Below, one piece after another: positions 37,201-49,200 of a stretch of 64,000 bases of DNA. A model generated the notes under the pieces. That model worked only from the letters and a program-made list of their open reading frames with translations, was not told the origin of the DNA and did not search any database. This stretch comes from Heliopora coerulea (taxonomy: Eukaryota > Cnidaria > Anthozoa > Scleralcyonacea > Helioporidae), in assembly GCA_030142905.1 (NCBI GenBank), contig JASJOG010000041.1:1731501-1795500 (forward strand), written 5' to 3'. Position 1 is the stretch's first letter. Every line of letters starts with the position of its first letter. A program made the translations under genes and the position numbers.

Positions 37201-40200
37201 TAAGGTTAATAGTTCAAGGATTGGTAGCTGATGGGACTTATAGCAAAAAATGCCAACGTTTCGAGTTAAGGCCCTTCGTTAGAGAAGGAAATCTTTGCTC
37301 GAAACGTCACAATTCTTTGCGATCTGTCACGGCAGTTATCAACCTTTGAACTTTTTACGTTATTTAACTCTTTCTACCCATTATCGTGTTTTTATATCAG
37401 GGTACATATATACATTGCGATTAATCAAGCCAAATTATCATTCTGATGCAAGGAATTCATTCAAATAAGTGTTATGAACACTCTTGGTGAATGCAAGCCT
37501 GCAGTCATGTCCATATGACTGGATTGTGCAAAGGGCCAAAGCAGTTGGAAATGACATTTTTTACCAAGTACGCCGGCAAGATGACCGCCACCAGAACATA
37601 ATCTTTGGACCGACAGCCTCACCATGGTAACCTGCCCATTTCGAGTTCAAAGCCAGTCCGACTATATTCATACTTGATCGAGTCCAATATTAGTCCTCTT
37701 TCTGACCGCATCAAATAGGCAGACACAAAACCAGACCAAATCCACTCCGAATCCACCCCGATTGCGTTCCCATTAGTGGAATCTTGACCTAATTTCGGTC
37801 CAAGTTTGCGGATGTGAACGCGTCAAAATTCGTAGAAGTTTCTTTTTTTTTTTTTTTTTTTTTTGTCATTTTTTGGGGGAGAGAAAGTACTGGACGCAAA
37901 TGCAGGTGTTTCAAAAAGATGATGGGAGAAGGAGTGGGAATTCGCTGAGTAGGAGTTGTGGGTTTATCGAGGGCTAGAAATCCGAGGACTGTAGTGGTGG
38001 GGTATCTCATGTGGAAGCACGCTGCCGCAAAAAAATGTGAAATCTTGCAGTCTGACTTATAAGTTCTAAAAAGAACCAAGAAAATATTTGGCTGGAGTCT
38101 GAGCACTTGTGGCCGAAATAATCGTTGAAAATACGATAGTTGAGATGCTACAACGAAACGTCAAATCTTATTATTTATTAAATATTATGAATCGATTCTA
38201 CTGTGTCTGTGGCTGTTGTTAAAGTGCTATGCTGGACTTTGATCTTCATTATAAAGTTACGACTAACAAACGTCATTTGCAACACGCGACGCCTTGTTTT
38301 GAAACCGCTGAAATGATGCCTAACGTAAAGCTATAACTTTCTTTACAACGTTCTCTTCATGGAATTTCATCTCTTGTTCTAGAAACAAAACCCGAAACGA
38401 GTGAACCGGAGGATTTTGACCAGTTCGATGCCAAATCAGAAGAACTTTACCAGAAGAGTAACCCTGGGTCTGCCAACCTCTTAAACGAAGGAAACGAAGC
38501 TGCCTTTAAGGCCGTGGGCAATGTTGGTACAGAAAACGTTGATTCAACGTCGCTTAAAGACACAACCCATCCTCTCGACCTTAATCTCAATACTCTACCA
38601 GACGCGGTCACTCCCGTGGATTTGCTATCGCCGATATCCGAAACCACGGAACCGGGCTCCCTAGGTAATTCATTTAACGGGGCTATGACGTCACCTCGCG
38701 ATTTTCATTCACCAATCGGCGGGCCTCCTTCTGTTTTACGTCATCAGGTTAATGAGAAAACCATAGAGACTACGCGCAAGCCTTTAACGCCACCTGTTTC
38801 CCAAACTCCGCGAAATGTTAAGGATGAAAACCAAAGCTCTATCGACGAATCTTTCGTTCCACGCGGAAGTTACGTCATCAATAACGTCTATCATACAGCT
38901 GAGTCAGCGGTAGCAGCCGGTCTTCCTGTTGTTGAACGTGAGTCGCAAACGAAGTTGGGTCAATTTCAACGAAATTTGCTCACAAGTTCTGCTCGGTCAG
39001 GTGATAACGCAACGTTATTTAGGTCTTCGTTTGCGGATGTACAGGTGGGTAAGGCGAGGAATAACGGGGAGATGTCAGGGATGTTGAGTGGATCAGATGT
39101 GACATTTAGTGAGAAAAAAAATGGCGTCCATGAGCACGCTGTGACCGATGAACAGTGGAGTGTATCGGGAAACGCTTGGTCTGAGAGGCGAAACAATAAT
39201 CGTTTTTCAACGTTTACAAAGAACAAGAACAACAGTAAGGAAGACCTTCGCTATTCTCACAGCACCACTAAAGACAGAACTGACATAACTATACGGAAAA
39301 GTGCGGAGGAGAAATTAGCTAAACCCAAAACTGACAAGACTAACTCAGGCCCACCAATAACATGGTTCGTGCACCAGGAAAAAGATTTAAGTCCACAGAA
39401 AGATACCATTTCTGGAAATCTCGAGTGTGTAAGTCATGTATCCCAACGTGCACTTTTGAACTCTGGTTGCAAAACCACAAACTGGGCAATGACTGCTGAG
39501 GCTGAGCGGTGTTTGGGATCCACGAAAAAAGGTAAGACATACCGTTTCTAAGAATTTGTTCGCTTTCTGATACGTTTGCGGGAAATCTTTCGTGATGTGA
39601 TGTCTCTTAAACAAGAGCGCAAGAAGGGAGTACAAAATCATAACTGCTTCTCTGGTCGTGGAAAGAATGAGAACTCGGATTTTTACTCGAGTTACTTAGC
39701 ATATTTGCGGAAATGCGTTGTTCAAAGTGTTTGTTGGAGATTGAAAATCAAAAAAGATTTTTGGAGCCACTGTCAGGATTGTTTCTTTTTTTTTCAATTT
39801 CATAATGCAACAAGGTTATGCTCAGATGCTTGTTGAAGCGTGACTTCATTGATACTGATGGCTTTTTCAAGAAGACAAACCAATAACCATCCCAGGGACA
39901 TTCTATAGCGCATTGAATATCTAGCAATTATTCGCCTCAGGCCCAGTGAATATGGTTATGAATGTCTCCCCTTAACAAGTAAAATCGTCTGTTACTAGCT
40001 AGAGTAAAGTTATTGAAGACTGATCTTGCCGGGGAAGGATTGATGAGTAAAATTTTTGGATTTTTCGTATGATGCTTTTCGGATGTGCTTAAAACTATTA
40101 GATAAGAAGTTTAAAAGTTGATAACTGGGGTGACTGATCTCAAAGAATTCCAACGTTTCGAGCAAAGTCCCTTCGTCAGAGAAAGAGCCACACGTTTCTT

Positions 40201-43200
40201 GAGAACGCGTTTCTTGAGAACACGTTTCTTGAGAACACGTTTCTTTCCCTGTCGAAGGGCCTTTGCTCGAAACGTTGGAATTCTTTGTGGTCAGTCACGG
40301 CAGTTATCAACATTTTAACTTTTTTTTACCTTATTTATCACTGTCGTCCACGCAGTATTCTGCTCTTAAAACTACTGGTCATTTTGACGGTATTTTTTCA
40401 CTAATGATTATTAGTAGAAACTTAGTCGAGTACTATTGCAAATGCTGCATTCTGATTGGCTACGCTACTCGCTGTCTATTCGTCGATAGATAGCGAGTAG
40501 CGAAAATGGCTTCTGCCTCTCGTTTTTGTGAAGTTTCTGAAGACGATATAGATTGCCTACTTGAAAGTGCAATCCCAGAGAAGACGAAAAATGTTCTTTG
40601 CTAAGTGTTTCTACTAAAACAATTAGATTATGAGCTCGAGATTTCTATGAGGTGATAGAAACCTCGAGCTCATAATCTAATTGTTAATTAGAAAATGAAA
40701 AATGTAAATGGTGTCGCTTGCATGACCGGGAAAACGTCAGTTTCAAGAGTGGAATCGAGTTTGGGAAAAACATCCGCAGTCTCAAACTAACGCCCTTCCC
40801 GTCATGGTAAACGTCAAAATCTGCGGAATGACATTAACCCTGGATTTTCCATCTGTACTTGAATAGTTGAGAAAGTCAAACTTTAAGATTCAAATTTCTT
40901 CTCCGCTCACACAACATCAAGCTAAACTATTATCTCTTTGAGATTGAGTATGAAAACCTTTCTTATACTCAATGTTATGTTAGGATTAGCTAAGAAATTG
41001 ATTTCGGATATATAAAAATATTTAGTTAAAATTTCCTGACCAGTCTAGGTCAAAAATATTCAAGGTGAACGCGAGTAAGAATATTCCGGTTCCATCTTTT
41101 AAATAGCCTACACACCAGCTCAAGGTCCGCCAAGGTCACGTTTTGTCGATTTTAAGTGGTATAACGAACAAGAGGAGTGTTTGATGTCGTGTCGAAATAA
41201 CGAGAATTGTGTTGAAAATGTGGCGATAGCCGACTTTTTAATCAGCTTCAAATTTGGCTGGTTAATTATCTGGAAAGCTAATGAAGTTGCGGCATCTAAG
41301 ATTCATTTCTGATCATGACGTTTGACGCAGTCCACTACTCTTGACTGTTAAGATTGTAAAAATGAATACATTGACTTTCCAATTAAATGAAGAGAAATAA
41401 TTAGGCCAGCGATCGGGCTCTGAGGTTACACACGTGGTTGAGATAATTACATTTCACGAACTGTTTAGTTTTCTAAGCGTGTTAGTTGGGATACATTCAT
41501 GTGCGGGGACTCTCAGGTTATAATTCGTGTGGATGAATCAAGTGATAAGCGAAATGAAACATCTCTAGGCAGTAACAACGACTGTTTCACCTCGTGAACT
41601 ATCTGATCAAGTAAACACTTCCCCGTGCAAATCCTCTCTGGCTTTATTTCCGTGATTTGCATAACAATACCGTGAATGATTAACAGGTTTCATTTTTAGA
41701 CCTTTCGTTAGATTAAAATTTGAATATTGATGCAACAAATGCTAGGCAAATCTTTTTTTACTGCCTTGAGTTAAAATATTTAATAGACTTTCTTTCTATC
41801 TCATCAGTACCTTGTTCTCTCGTTTTTTTATTTAACTTTTATTGTCACGTGGTTCGTTGGCTAGGTTTGGTTGATTGGTTGGTTGATGGGCGGGTGAGTG
41901 GGTTCGTTGGTTGGGTTGGTTGGCTGGGTTTGGTTGGTTGGTTGGTTGGTTAGTTTGGTTGGCTGGCTGGTTTTGTTGGTTGTTGGGTGGGTTGGTTAGT
42001 TGGTTGGTGGCTGGGTGGGTTTGTTGGTTGGTGGGTCGGTTGGTCGGTTGGTTGGTTGGGTGGTTGGATTGGGTTGAGTTGGTCAGTTGGATGAGCTGGG
42101 ATGGTTTGGGATGGTTGGTTAGTTAGTTGGTGGATGGGTGGGTTGGTTAGTTGGTTGGGTTGGGTTGGGTTGGGTTAGATTGGTCTGGATTGGGTCGGGT
42201 TGGTTAGTTGATCGGGCTTGTTTGTAGGGTGAAGTTGTCTGTCGGTCGGTAGATCGGTGGGTCTGTTGGTTAATCCAATTAGTTTGTTTGGTTTGGTTTC
42301 GCAGATTTCGTTATGTTGTTTGGTGGGTAGGAATTTTCGATAATCAATGAGTATTTTAAATAAGTACAAAATAGCAATGACTCCGAAGATTAAAATCATT
42401 TTTATTCTCAACATTTTGACTAACTTGTAGTGATCATCAGGAATGCTGTGGGTGTCATGTGACCTACTATGTATACATGGGAAGAAAACTGTTGACGTCA
42501 TGCAAACATATCAATGGAATATTACAATCTCTCTCGACTAAAGCTTTTTTCCTGTGGTTGAGAAGCGGCTTTTGTCGGTGGATGGACGAAGTTTCTTCTA
42601 TAGTAGGTCACTTTACACCCATAACATTCCTAAAGATGACTACTAGATTGTACGAACGTTGATAATAAAAATGATTTCAACCTTCGGAGTCACGATTGTT
42701 TTGGTGGTGTGGGTTTGATTGGGGTTTTGGTGGTTGGGTTGATGGAGTTGGTTGGGTTTGGTTGATTTGGAATTTCGTTGGTTGGTCGATCGGTTGGTGT
42801 GTGAGCGGGTGCGCAACTAGGTGGGGCGGGTTTCTGGGTTTAACTGAGTCGTTGCCTGGGTGGCTTCCTGGCTGGTCGGTGTGATTGGTTGCTGGGGAAA
42901 ATTGATTAGAATAAATAGAGTACGTTTGCGCAGAGAGTCGGTGGTTATAGTACTGTATTTTGCATTAGTTGGTTGGGTTGATTTCAGAATCATCCTCAGA
43001 GCTCGCCTCCTGTCCTTGTGGACTCGATAGCTCAACAGGTAGAGCGGCGGATCGGTATTCCGAAGGTGCGAGTTCAAATCCCGCTCGAGTCAACATTTTT
43101 CAGTTGACTTAGGCAGTTTTAGATTATGAAAAAATTTCTCTTCATTGTTTAGCTTGCTTCGGTTGGTTTTGTGATGTTGTTCATTTGGTTGGGTTGGCTG

Positions 43201-46200
43201 AGTTGGTTGGTGGGTGGGGATCTATCTGTGACAAAGCGCTTTTGCTTGAAACTTTCGAAAAAAAAAGCTTTCGAGACACAGCACGTTTTTCTTTTTTCAA
43301 CACAAACTTGCCACTGTTATATTTGGCTTCACCTTGTCTCACAAACTGTCTGTATCAATATCTACCTTTATCTACCTCGGAAACATTATTTCTTTGACAT
43401 ACCTTCTGAAATCTGAAATGAAACCAGTGCATGTTTCGGGGGATAAGTGGCGGCCAAGTGTTACGCGTCTCATAGTGTGAGCGTGTCTGTTGCCGTGTTG
43501 CGGTTGTTGAAGTTGCGTCTGTTCGACAACTCAGTTAAACCAGGCCTGTTCAGGCGTACTTCGAACGGAAGAAATTGATTAATATTACTGAAAGTATAAA
43601 TATTTGCAGTTATTTTAGTAGCGTTCATGAGATGAACTATTATTCGGGCGAGTTATATTTAGATGTGTCGTGGTTATGATTTGTCGGTTTTAACGTTTTT
43701 ATATCATTGTTGGCTCAGTTTCTTTCGTACTCCGGAAGTTTATAACTAACTGATGAACCTCATTAAGATAGTCCTGTACTTTCTGCCGAAATTTCATCAC
43801 TTCTATATGTTTATCGGACAAGTTAAACACTTCTTTCGAAACTTCACTAACGATGATACAAGCCGGTTATATACCTTGACCTCGGTGTTTAAGCGATATA
43901 CAGTGAACTCCCTCTAAGACGGACACCTTCGGGACCGCCCCTACTGTCCGTCTTAGAGAGGTGTCCGTCTTAAAGGGAGATGACGTAATTGGACACCGAC
44001 CATGAGGAATAAACCGATTAAGCATCGTTCACTCAGCGCTTGTCCTTCTGCCATCAGAGAATGGTACTGACATTTCGAGTGAAAGCCCTTCAATGTATGT
44101 CAGGTAGTTGAACATACGACTAAGAATTTGTTCAATTTTTCAAAAAGAAGTCGTCTTTGTAATTGTGACGTATTCAAATTTCGTTATCCCAGTCTATTGA
44201 TCAGGCCATTATCTGTCCGCTCTGGGAGGTATTTTGAACCTTTACGCACCTGAAAAGTGTCTGTTGTCCGTCTTAGGAAGGTGTCCGTCTTACAGAGAGT
44301 TTGGTTATAGTGAAATAATGTATAAACGACCGGGACCAAACGTGATGTTCGTCTTAGATAGGTGTCCGTTAAGAGAGAGTTCACTGTATCAAACTTCGGC
44401 AAGGCTTGAATTAATAGGAAAATCTTACATGCACAGCATGCACCTAATTTTTTTAACTACCTGCACCACTAATTATTTATGTGCACAGACATGTTCAAAA
44501 AAATTCTCGAGACACAATCTCACTTCTTTTCAATAATGATTTGCTTTACTTGAAGTTTTCGAGTGAGACTCCTCAGAACGCAGGCTCACTTGATGATTAT
44601 GGCAAAAGGACGGGCGTAAGATTGCACAGTGGATTAAGAATCGTTCATGATTGAATTATCAGCTAAATAATATTGATATGCTATTTGCTACAAACTACTA
44701 CTATGTCCCATGCCCAATCGTTACTCTAAAGCTAAGGTAATGATGCTGATTATGAAGTGCAGTCCATTCAGTCACTGTGTGAAAATTTCTACGCGCACGC
44801 AGTGCATGTAAGTGACAAAACTTACATGCACATCTCGAATTTTGCGTGCATTCGTGCACGTGTGCAGGCGGCATTTCGAGCCTTGTTCTGGGTTCGCCCC
44901 CTGGTTGATACATCGCTTAAGCACCTCAGTCACGGTATATAACCTTTACTTGTCTCACCTTTGAACTTCGTGTCAATTTACTCCCGTTTCTAATTGAACC
45001 ACTACAGTTTTTATTCGCATAAACATCTTTTCGTTCATGCTAACTTCCATTGTGCCTCGGAAGGTACTCCTTCGTCGAACTAAAAAGTTGGCGAACGGTT
45101 TTCTTTTCATTGAAAGATCTTTTAATTGTGGTTATGAAAGGCGTCAGGTTGATGGGCCTTTCCTCCAGTACTTACCTTCGCCATGACAGTAACAACAACC
45201 TGAACGGATTTAATGTGTTTCCTTGGCAGAAACGGAAAAGGGTCTTGTGTTATTTGATTAATATCGTTAATTACTGTAAACCATAGCGGCTTCTATGTTA
45301 ATTATGTATGGATGCTGTCTAGCTCATTGCTGTGAATAAACAATCATAGTTCTCTCGAAAAACATCGAAATTTCCAAATTAATGGCAACTCGGCTGTTCT
45401 ACGACGCGAAGTTGTTGAACGATGACTTGGTAAATAGCACTTTCGTTGTAACTATTGAGTGATTATTGGCAACAGATTTTTTTTTAATCACCGTTTTGCA
45501 AACTGGATAAAAGATCAGAACGTTTTGCAGTCGATTTGAGCGCTGATAAAGATCTTGTTAGTGCTAATTGCGTTTTGCTGAAACATAGCGTCTCATAATG
45601 AACCGTATATTCGCAAGCTTTTTGTTCGTTTTATTTATAAAATAAAACTGGAGAGATTAATGACGGTGTTGTATGTTGATCTATGACACCGAAATGACAT
45701 GGGTAGTTTTTAAAATGTTTTGAATTGATGAATTTATTTCCTAGCGGAGATAATCAGCATTTTCAAGAGAAGAAATGTTTGGCCTGTGCAGGTTTGCTCA
45801 ATGAGGCGGCTTGATCAGACCTGTCGGAACTTCGTGAACTAAGATAAAGTTGTGTTAAAAAAAGAAATACTCCTCTTTATTACTATTCTTCTGTTTTCTT
45901 TGTTGTTGTTGTTTTTTCGGTCATGATGTTATCAAGTAGCTGAGGTCGAGGGAATTAACAAGTGTTGCATGTGTAGCCGCAATTAAACGCTTCTTAGTTC
46001 TTATTATTACTTAAGGATTAACGGATATATTTTGGTTTAAAATAAAGGCAACCTAAGAATCAGTATACGTTTTGCATAGTGGGCTAGTGGGGTATAGGCC
46101 TCTTGTGGCGTTTAACTATCAAAGTCACAGTCGATCGAAACAATACGGATGAACAGCGCTGTGGTGGCCCAGTTATCGTCACTCTCCAGTTAGTTTTAAT

Positions 46201-49200
46201 AACTATAGTCTACAGCTTTGTGTCTGGTTTTGGCTTGGCGTGTCGTCGTTTCAGAACCTCTCACGTCTTTCAGGAGTTTGAGACAGTTCAACGAGGCAAA
46301 GTCAAAGGAAGTCGCTCCTCCAATTCCTAGTTTGGCGTCAAAAATACTCACTGGAAAGTCTTGGAAATCACTTTCTGTGTACTTGATTTGTTTGTCTGGC
46401 TAAAACAGAAGAAGGGAGCAGACGAGACGGAGAGAACAGCGAACAGTTTCGCTGTTAAGAGGTTTATTTACCGTAAACCAATATTGATGGTCCAGGTCGG
46501 CGATAGTTCGCCGGTGCCATTGGGACAATAGGTCTAATTTATTCGGCGTGGTCCAGAGATACGATCAAATGACACCATACGGAGGCGCTTTTTAAGCGAA
46601 TTTGGTGGTTTTGCGTTGAGAGGAATTTTGGAATTTTTCACGAGGAGTACACCTTGACGGCTGTTTCCTGTCGAAAAGGAAGAGCGAGTCAGTCAACACA
46701 AGTTGACTACCGCCCACCTCAACGACTTCTTTTCAACGACTGGAATTCGTTGAAACGAATTTTCAACACCAAAAGTTTGCACCTTCGTTTTGATAACAAG
46801 AACAGGAGGTTTACGATTTGGATACCCATAGCAAGCGAAATTCAGATAATTTATTCCGATCGTCTTCGCTTTGAACGGCACTTGACGCCAGTATTCAAAT
46901 CTGGTTACTCATAACTGAAGACGTAACCGACCGAGACAGCAAAATTGTTCGACCAAAACTCGTGAATAAAGTAAGTAAATTAATTCGCGAGATTTCGTTG
47001 GACGAAGGAATAACTGTACGTTTCCAACTGACACGAAGTCGTGAGCTGGCAGTGGAGGGCGTTGAAAGAAGTGAAATATCTTATCGCTTTCTGACGTCTG
47101 GCCGCTCTTGAGGGATCAACTACGCACGGGCACGACAGGAAGCCGCTACCTGATCTATTTTTGGATAACTTCGACTAACAACTTCAGAAACAAATTTACA
47201 GTTGTTGTTCGTGAGGAAATTCTTCTGCGTTTGGTTTGGCACTGACTGACATGAGAAACCAAACTGCTTCCTGGAGATTTTAAGAACTCGGAAGTCGTGA
47301 AGTTGTTGGAATCGATGAGTTGAGTTCATGAATCATTATTAAAGGGGATATCTCCTCCCTTTCATGTAGGAGTAGTTGGCAAAACTCAAGAAAGGATTAT
47401 TGCGCGCAGGAAAGATTAAGTTAATACCCACACCGCACTAGTTTAAATTATGAATACGCCTTGTAAATTTGATGGAAGACACGGCAGTGTTGCCGAATCA
47501 AAATCGTTAGTCAATTATACTTCAAACGATCGTTGTTTGGGAAAAACAATAACAAACTTGCGTGTTACCGCTGACTTAAACGAAGTTGCGGTTCTGCTTG
47601 ATTCAGGTCAAACTGAAAAACTTTCTTCGAAGAATTCTGTCGAGCAATACTGCGCTTCTGAAGCAATATCCGTACAGTTTTCTCGCTCGAATACTTTCAA
47701 AAAACCAGTACAAGATAACAGGCGTCCTCCCAATGGAAATCACGTAAAAAGAGCAACGTACTCTCTTGAACAAGTGTTGCGATCACTTGACGAAGTAATG
47801 GCTTCTGGAAAAGCTATTTTGGAAGCCCTAGCCACGGCAAATTCGAAAAAGCTTAGTGCTAAACAAGGCGGAGATAGTTCAATCTCAGGTAAACCCCTGG
47901 CGACGAAAAGTTCTACTGGAATGAAGAGAGGAACGTATGAGCTTGGTAAAGTGGCAGACATGCTGGATACAGGAGTTCGCAATGGTGTTTCTTTGAACGA
48001 CAGTTTGAATGGTGTTTCCCATGGAAACTTTGAAGAAAATGGTACGATTTTTTCGGCAAAAATTCAACGTAATACGTATGATTTGAGTGACGAGTCAACA
48101 AGATTAGATGACAGCCAGCAGTCTGAAATATCACTTGAAGAATTGTTAAAAGAACTCGGTTGCGAAGGAAATGGTGTCACCGATGATACAATGGCAAGTA
48201 CAAAGTATAAACGGGGAACCTACGATCTTGATCATGTTTCTGGTCAACTAGATGACAGTTTGAGCTCTGGGAAATGCCTTGAGGATTCGCTGGAGCAGAT
48301 ATCGTTGGAAAATAACAATCAGTACAACCAGTCAGTCCAGGATAAGCGCAGAACCTATGATTTATGTGATGTATCAAGTGAACTTGATCAAAGATTGAAG
48401 TCTTCATCACCCTTGGATGACTCTTTATGCCAGAATTGGACACCAGACACCGGATTGGATCCAACCGCTTCGGATAAGCGAAGAACTTACAACCTAAATA
48501 ATGTTTCAAATGAGCTTGATCGCAGCTTGAATTCAGGCCAGTGTGTGGAAGATTCATTGGAACAGATTTCATCAACAGACCCTGAATACTACCAGTCGGC
48601 GTATGAAAAACGCAGAACCTATGACCTCACTGATGTTAGCTTAAATTTCCATTTGTCACAGCAAGATTTACCAAGATTATGTGGCAGCAGTACACCAGAC
48701 AAAAGTAGTTCACCCCAATGTAGCTCAAATGAAGTGGTCATGGACTCTTCAACACTTCCAAAGAACAACACAGATACTAATGGAATCTCTGGTAGAGAGG
48801 ATGCTGCAGAGAAACGGAAAACATACACCGTGGATAATTCACCTGCAGCAGTTGACAACAGCTTGTCCAATGGTAGCAATATTCAGAACTCTCACCTTGC
48901 ATTTTCCAAGAATTCCTCTCACCCTGATGGTATCAATGGTGCAAGTTATGACAAACCTGCAGCAAGTATTTTGTCAGGTAACAACAAAAAAGAATTAACT
49001 CCTGGTCAGTGGATTGAACAAATGGAAGAACTGGAGAATTCTCCAGAAGTGTCTTCAGTGAAGACCAAATATAGTAAGTCTAGAAAGGAGTGTAGTCATA
49101 AAGAAATAAATTCCAATGGATCTGACATGAAAAATGGGGAACAGCAAGTGAGCTGTACCTCTGAATTCAATTTTGAGCAATCTGATTCTGGTCTGAAGTC

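Larger units (their letters stand above)
39532..47449 (+). other. CAMSAP intron 7, left part, upstream of the nested gene
   Basis: About 8 kb containing palindromic elements (40117-40311, 40414-40687), GGTT minisatellites, a tRNA-like sequence and a TA-flanked MITE, annotated separately. From 44390 to 47449 no element or known coding domain was recognised; 46430-47449 is less AT-rich and may hold the promoter and 5' UTR of the nested gene. Confidence 0.5.

Noticed and set aside
41720..42126. W/G/L/V-rich ORFs
   Set aside because: Products of the GGTT minisatellite; no start context, domain or splice signal.
43021..43091. Functional tRNA-Thr(GGT) gene
   Set aside because: Position 33 is not T, two stems have mismatches and the anticodon is not one used by eukaryotes; SINE origin is more likely.
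46654..46914. 86-aa + ORF upstream of the nested gene
   Set aside because: No family resemblance; at most an upstream ORF in the possible 5' UTR of the nested gene.
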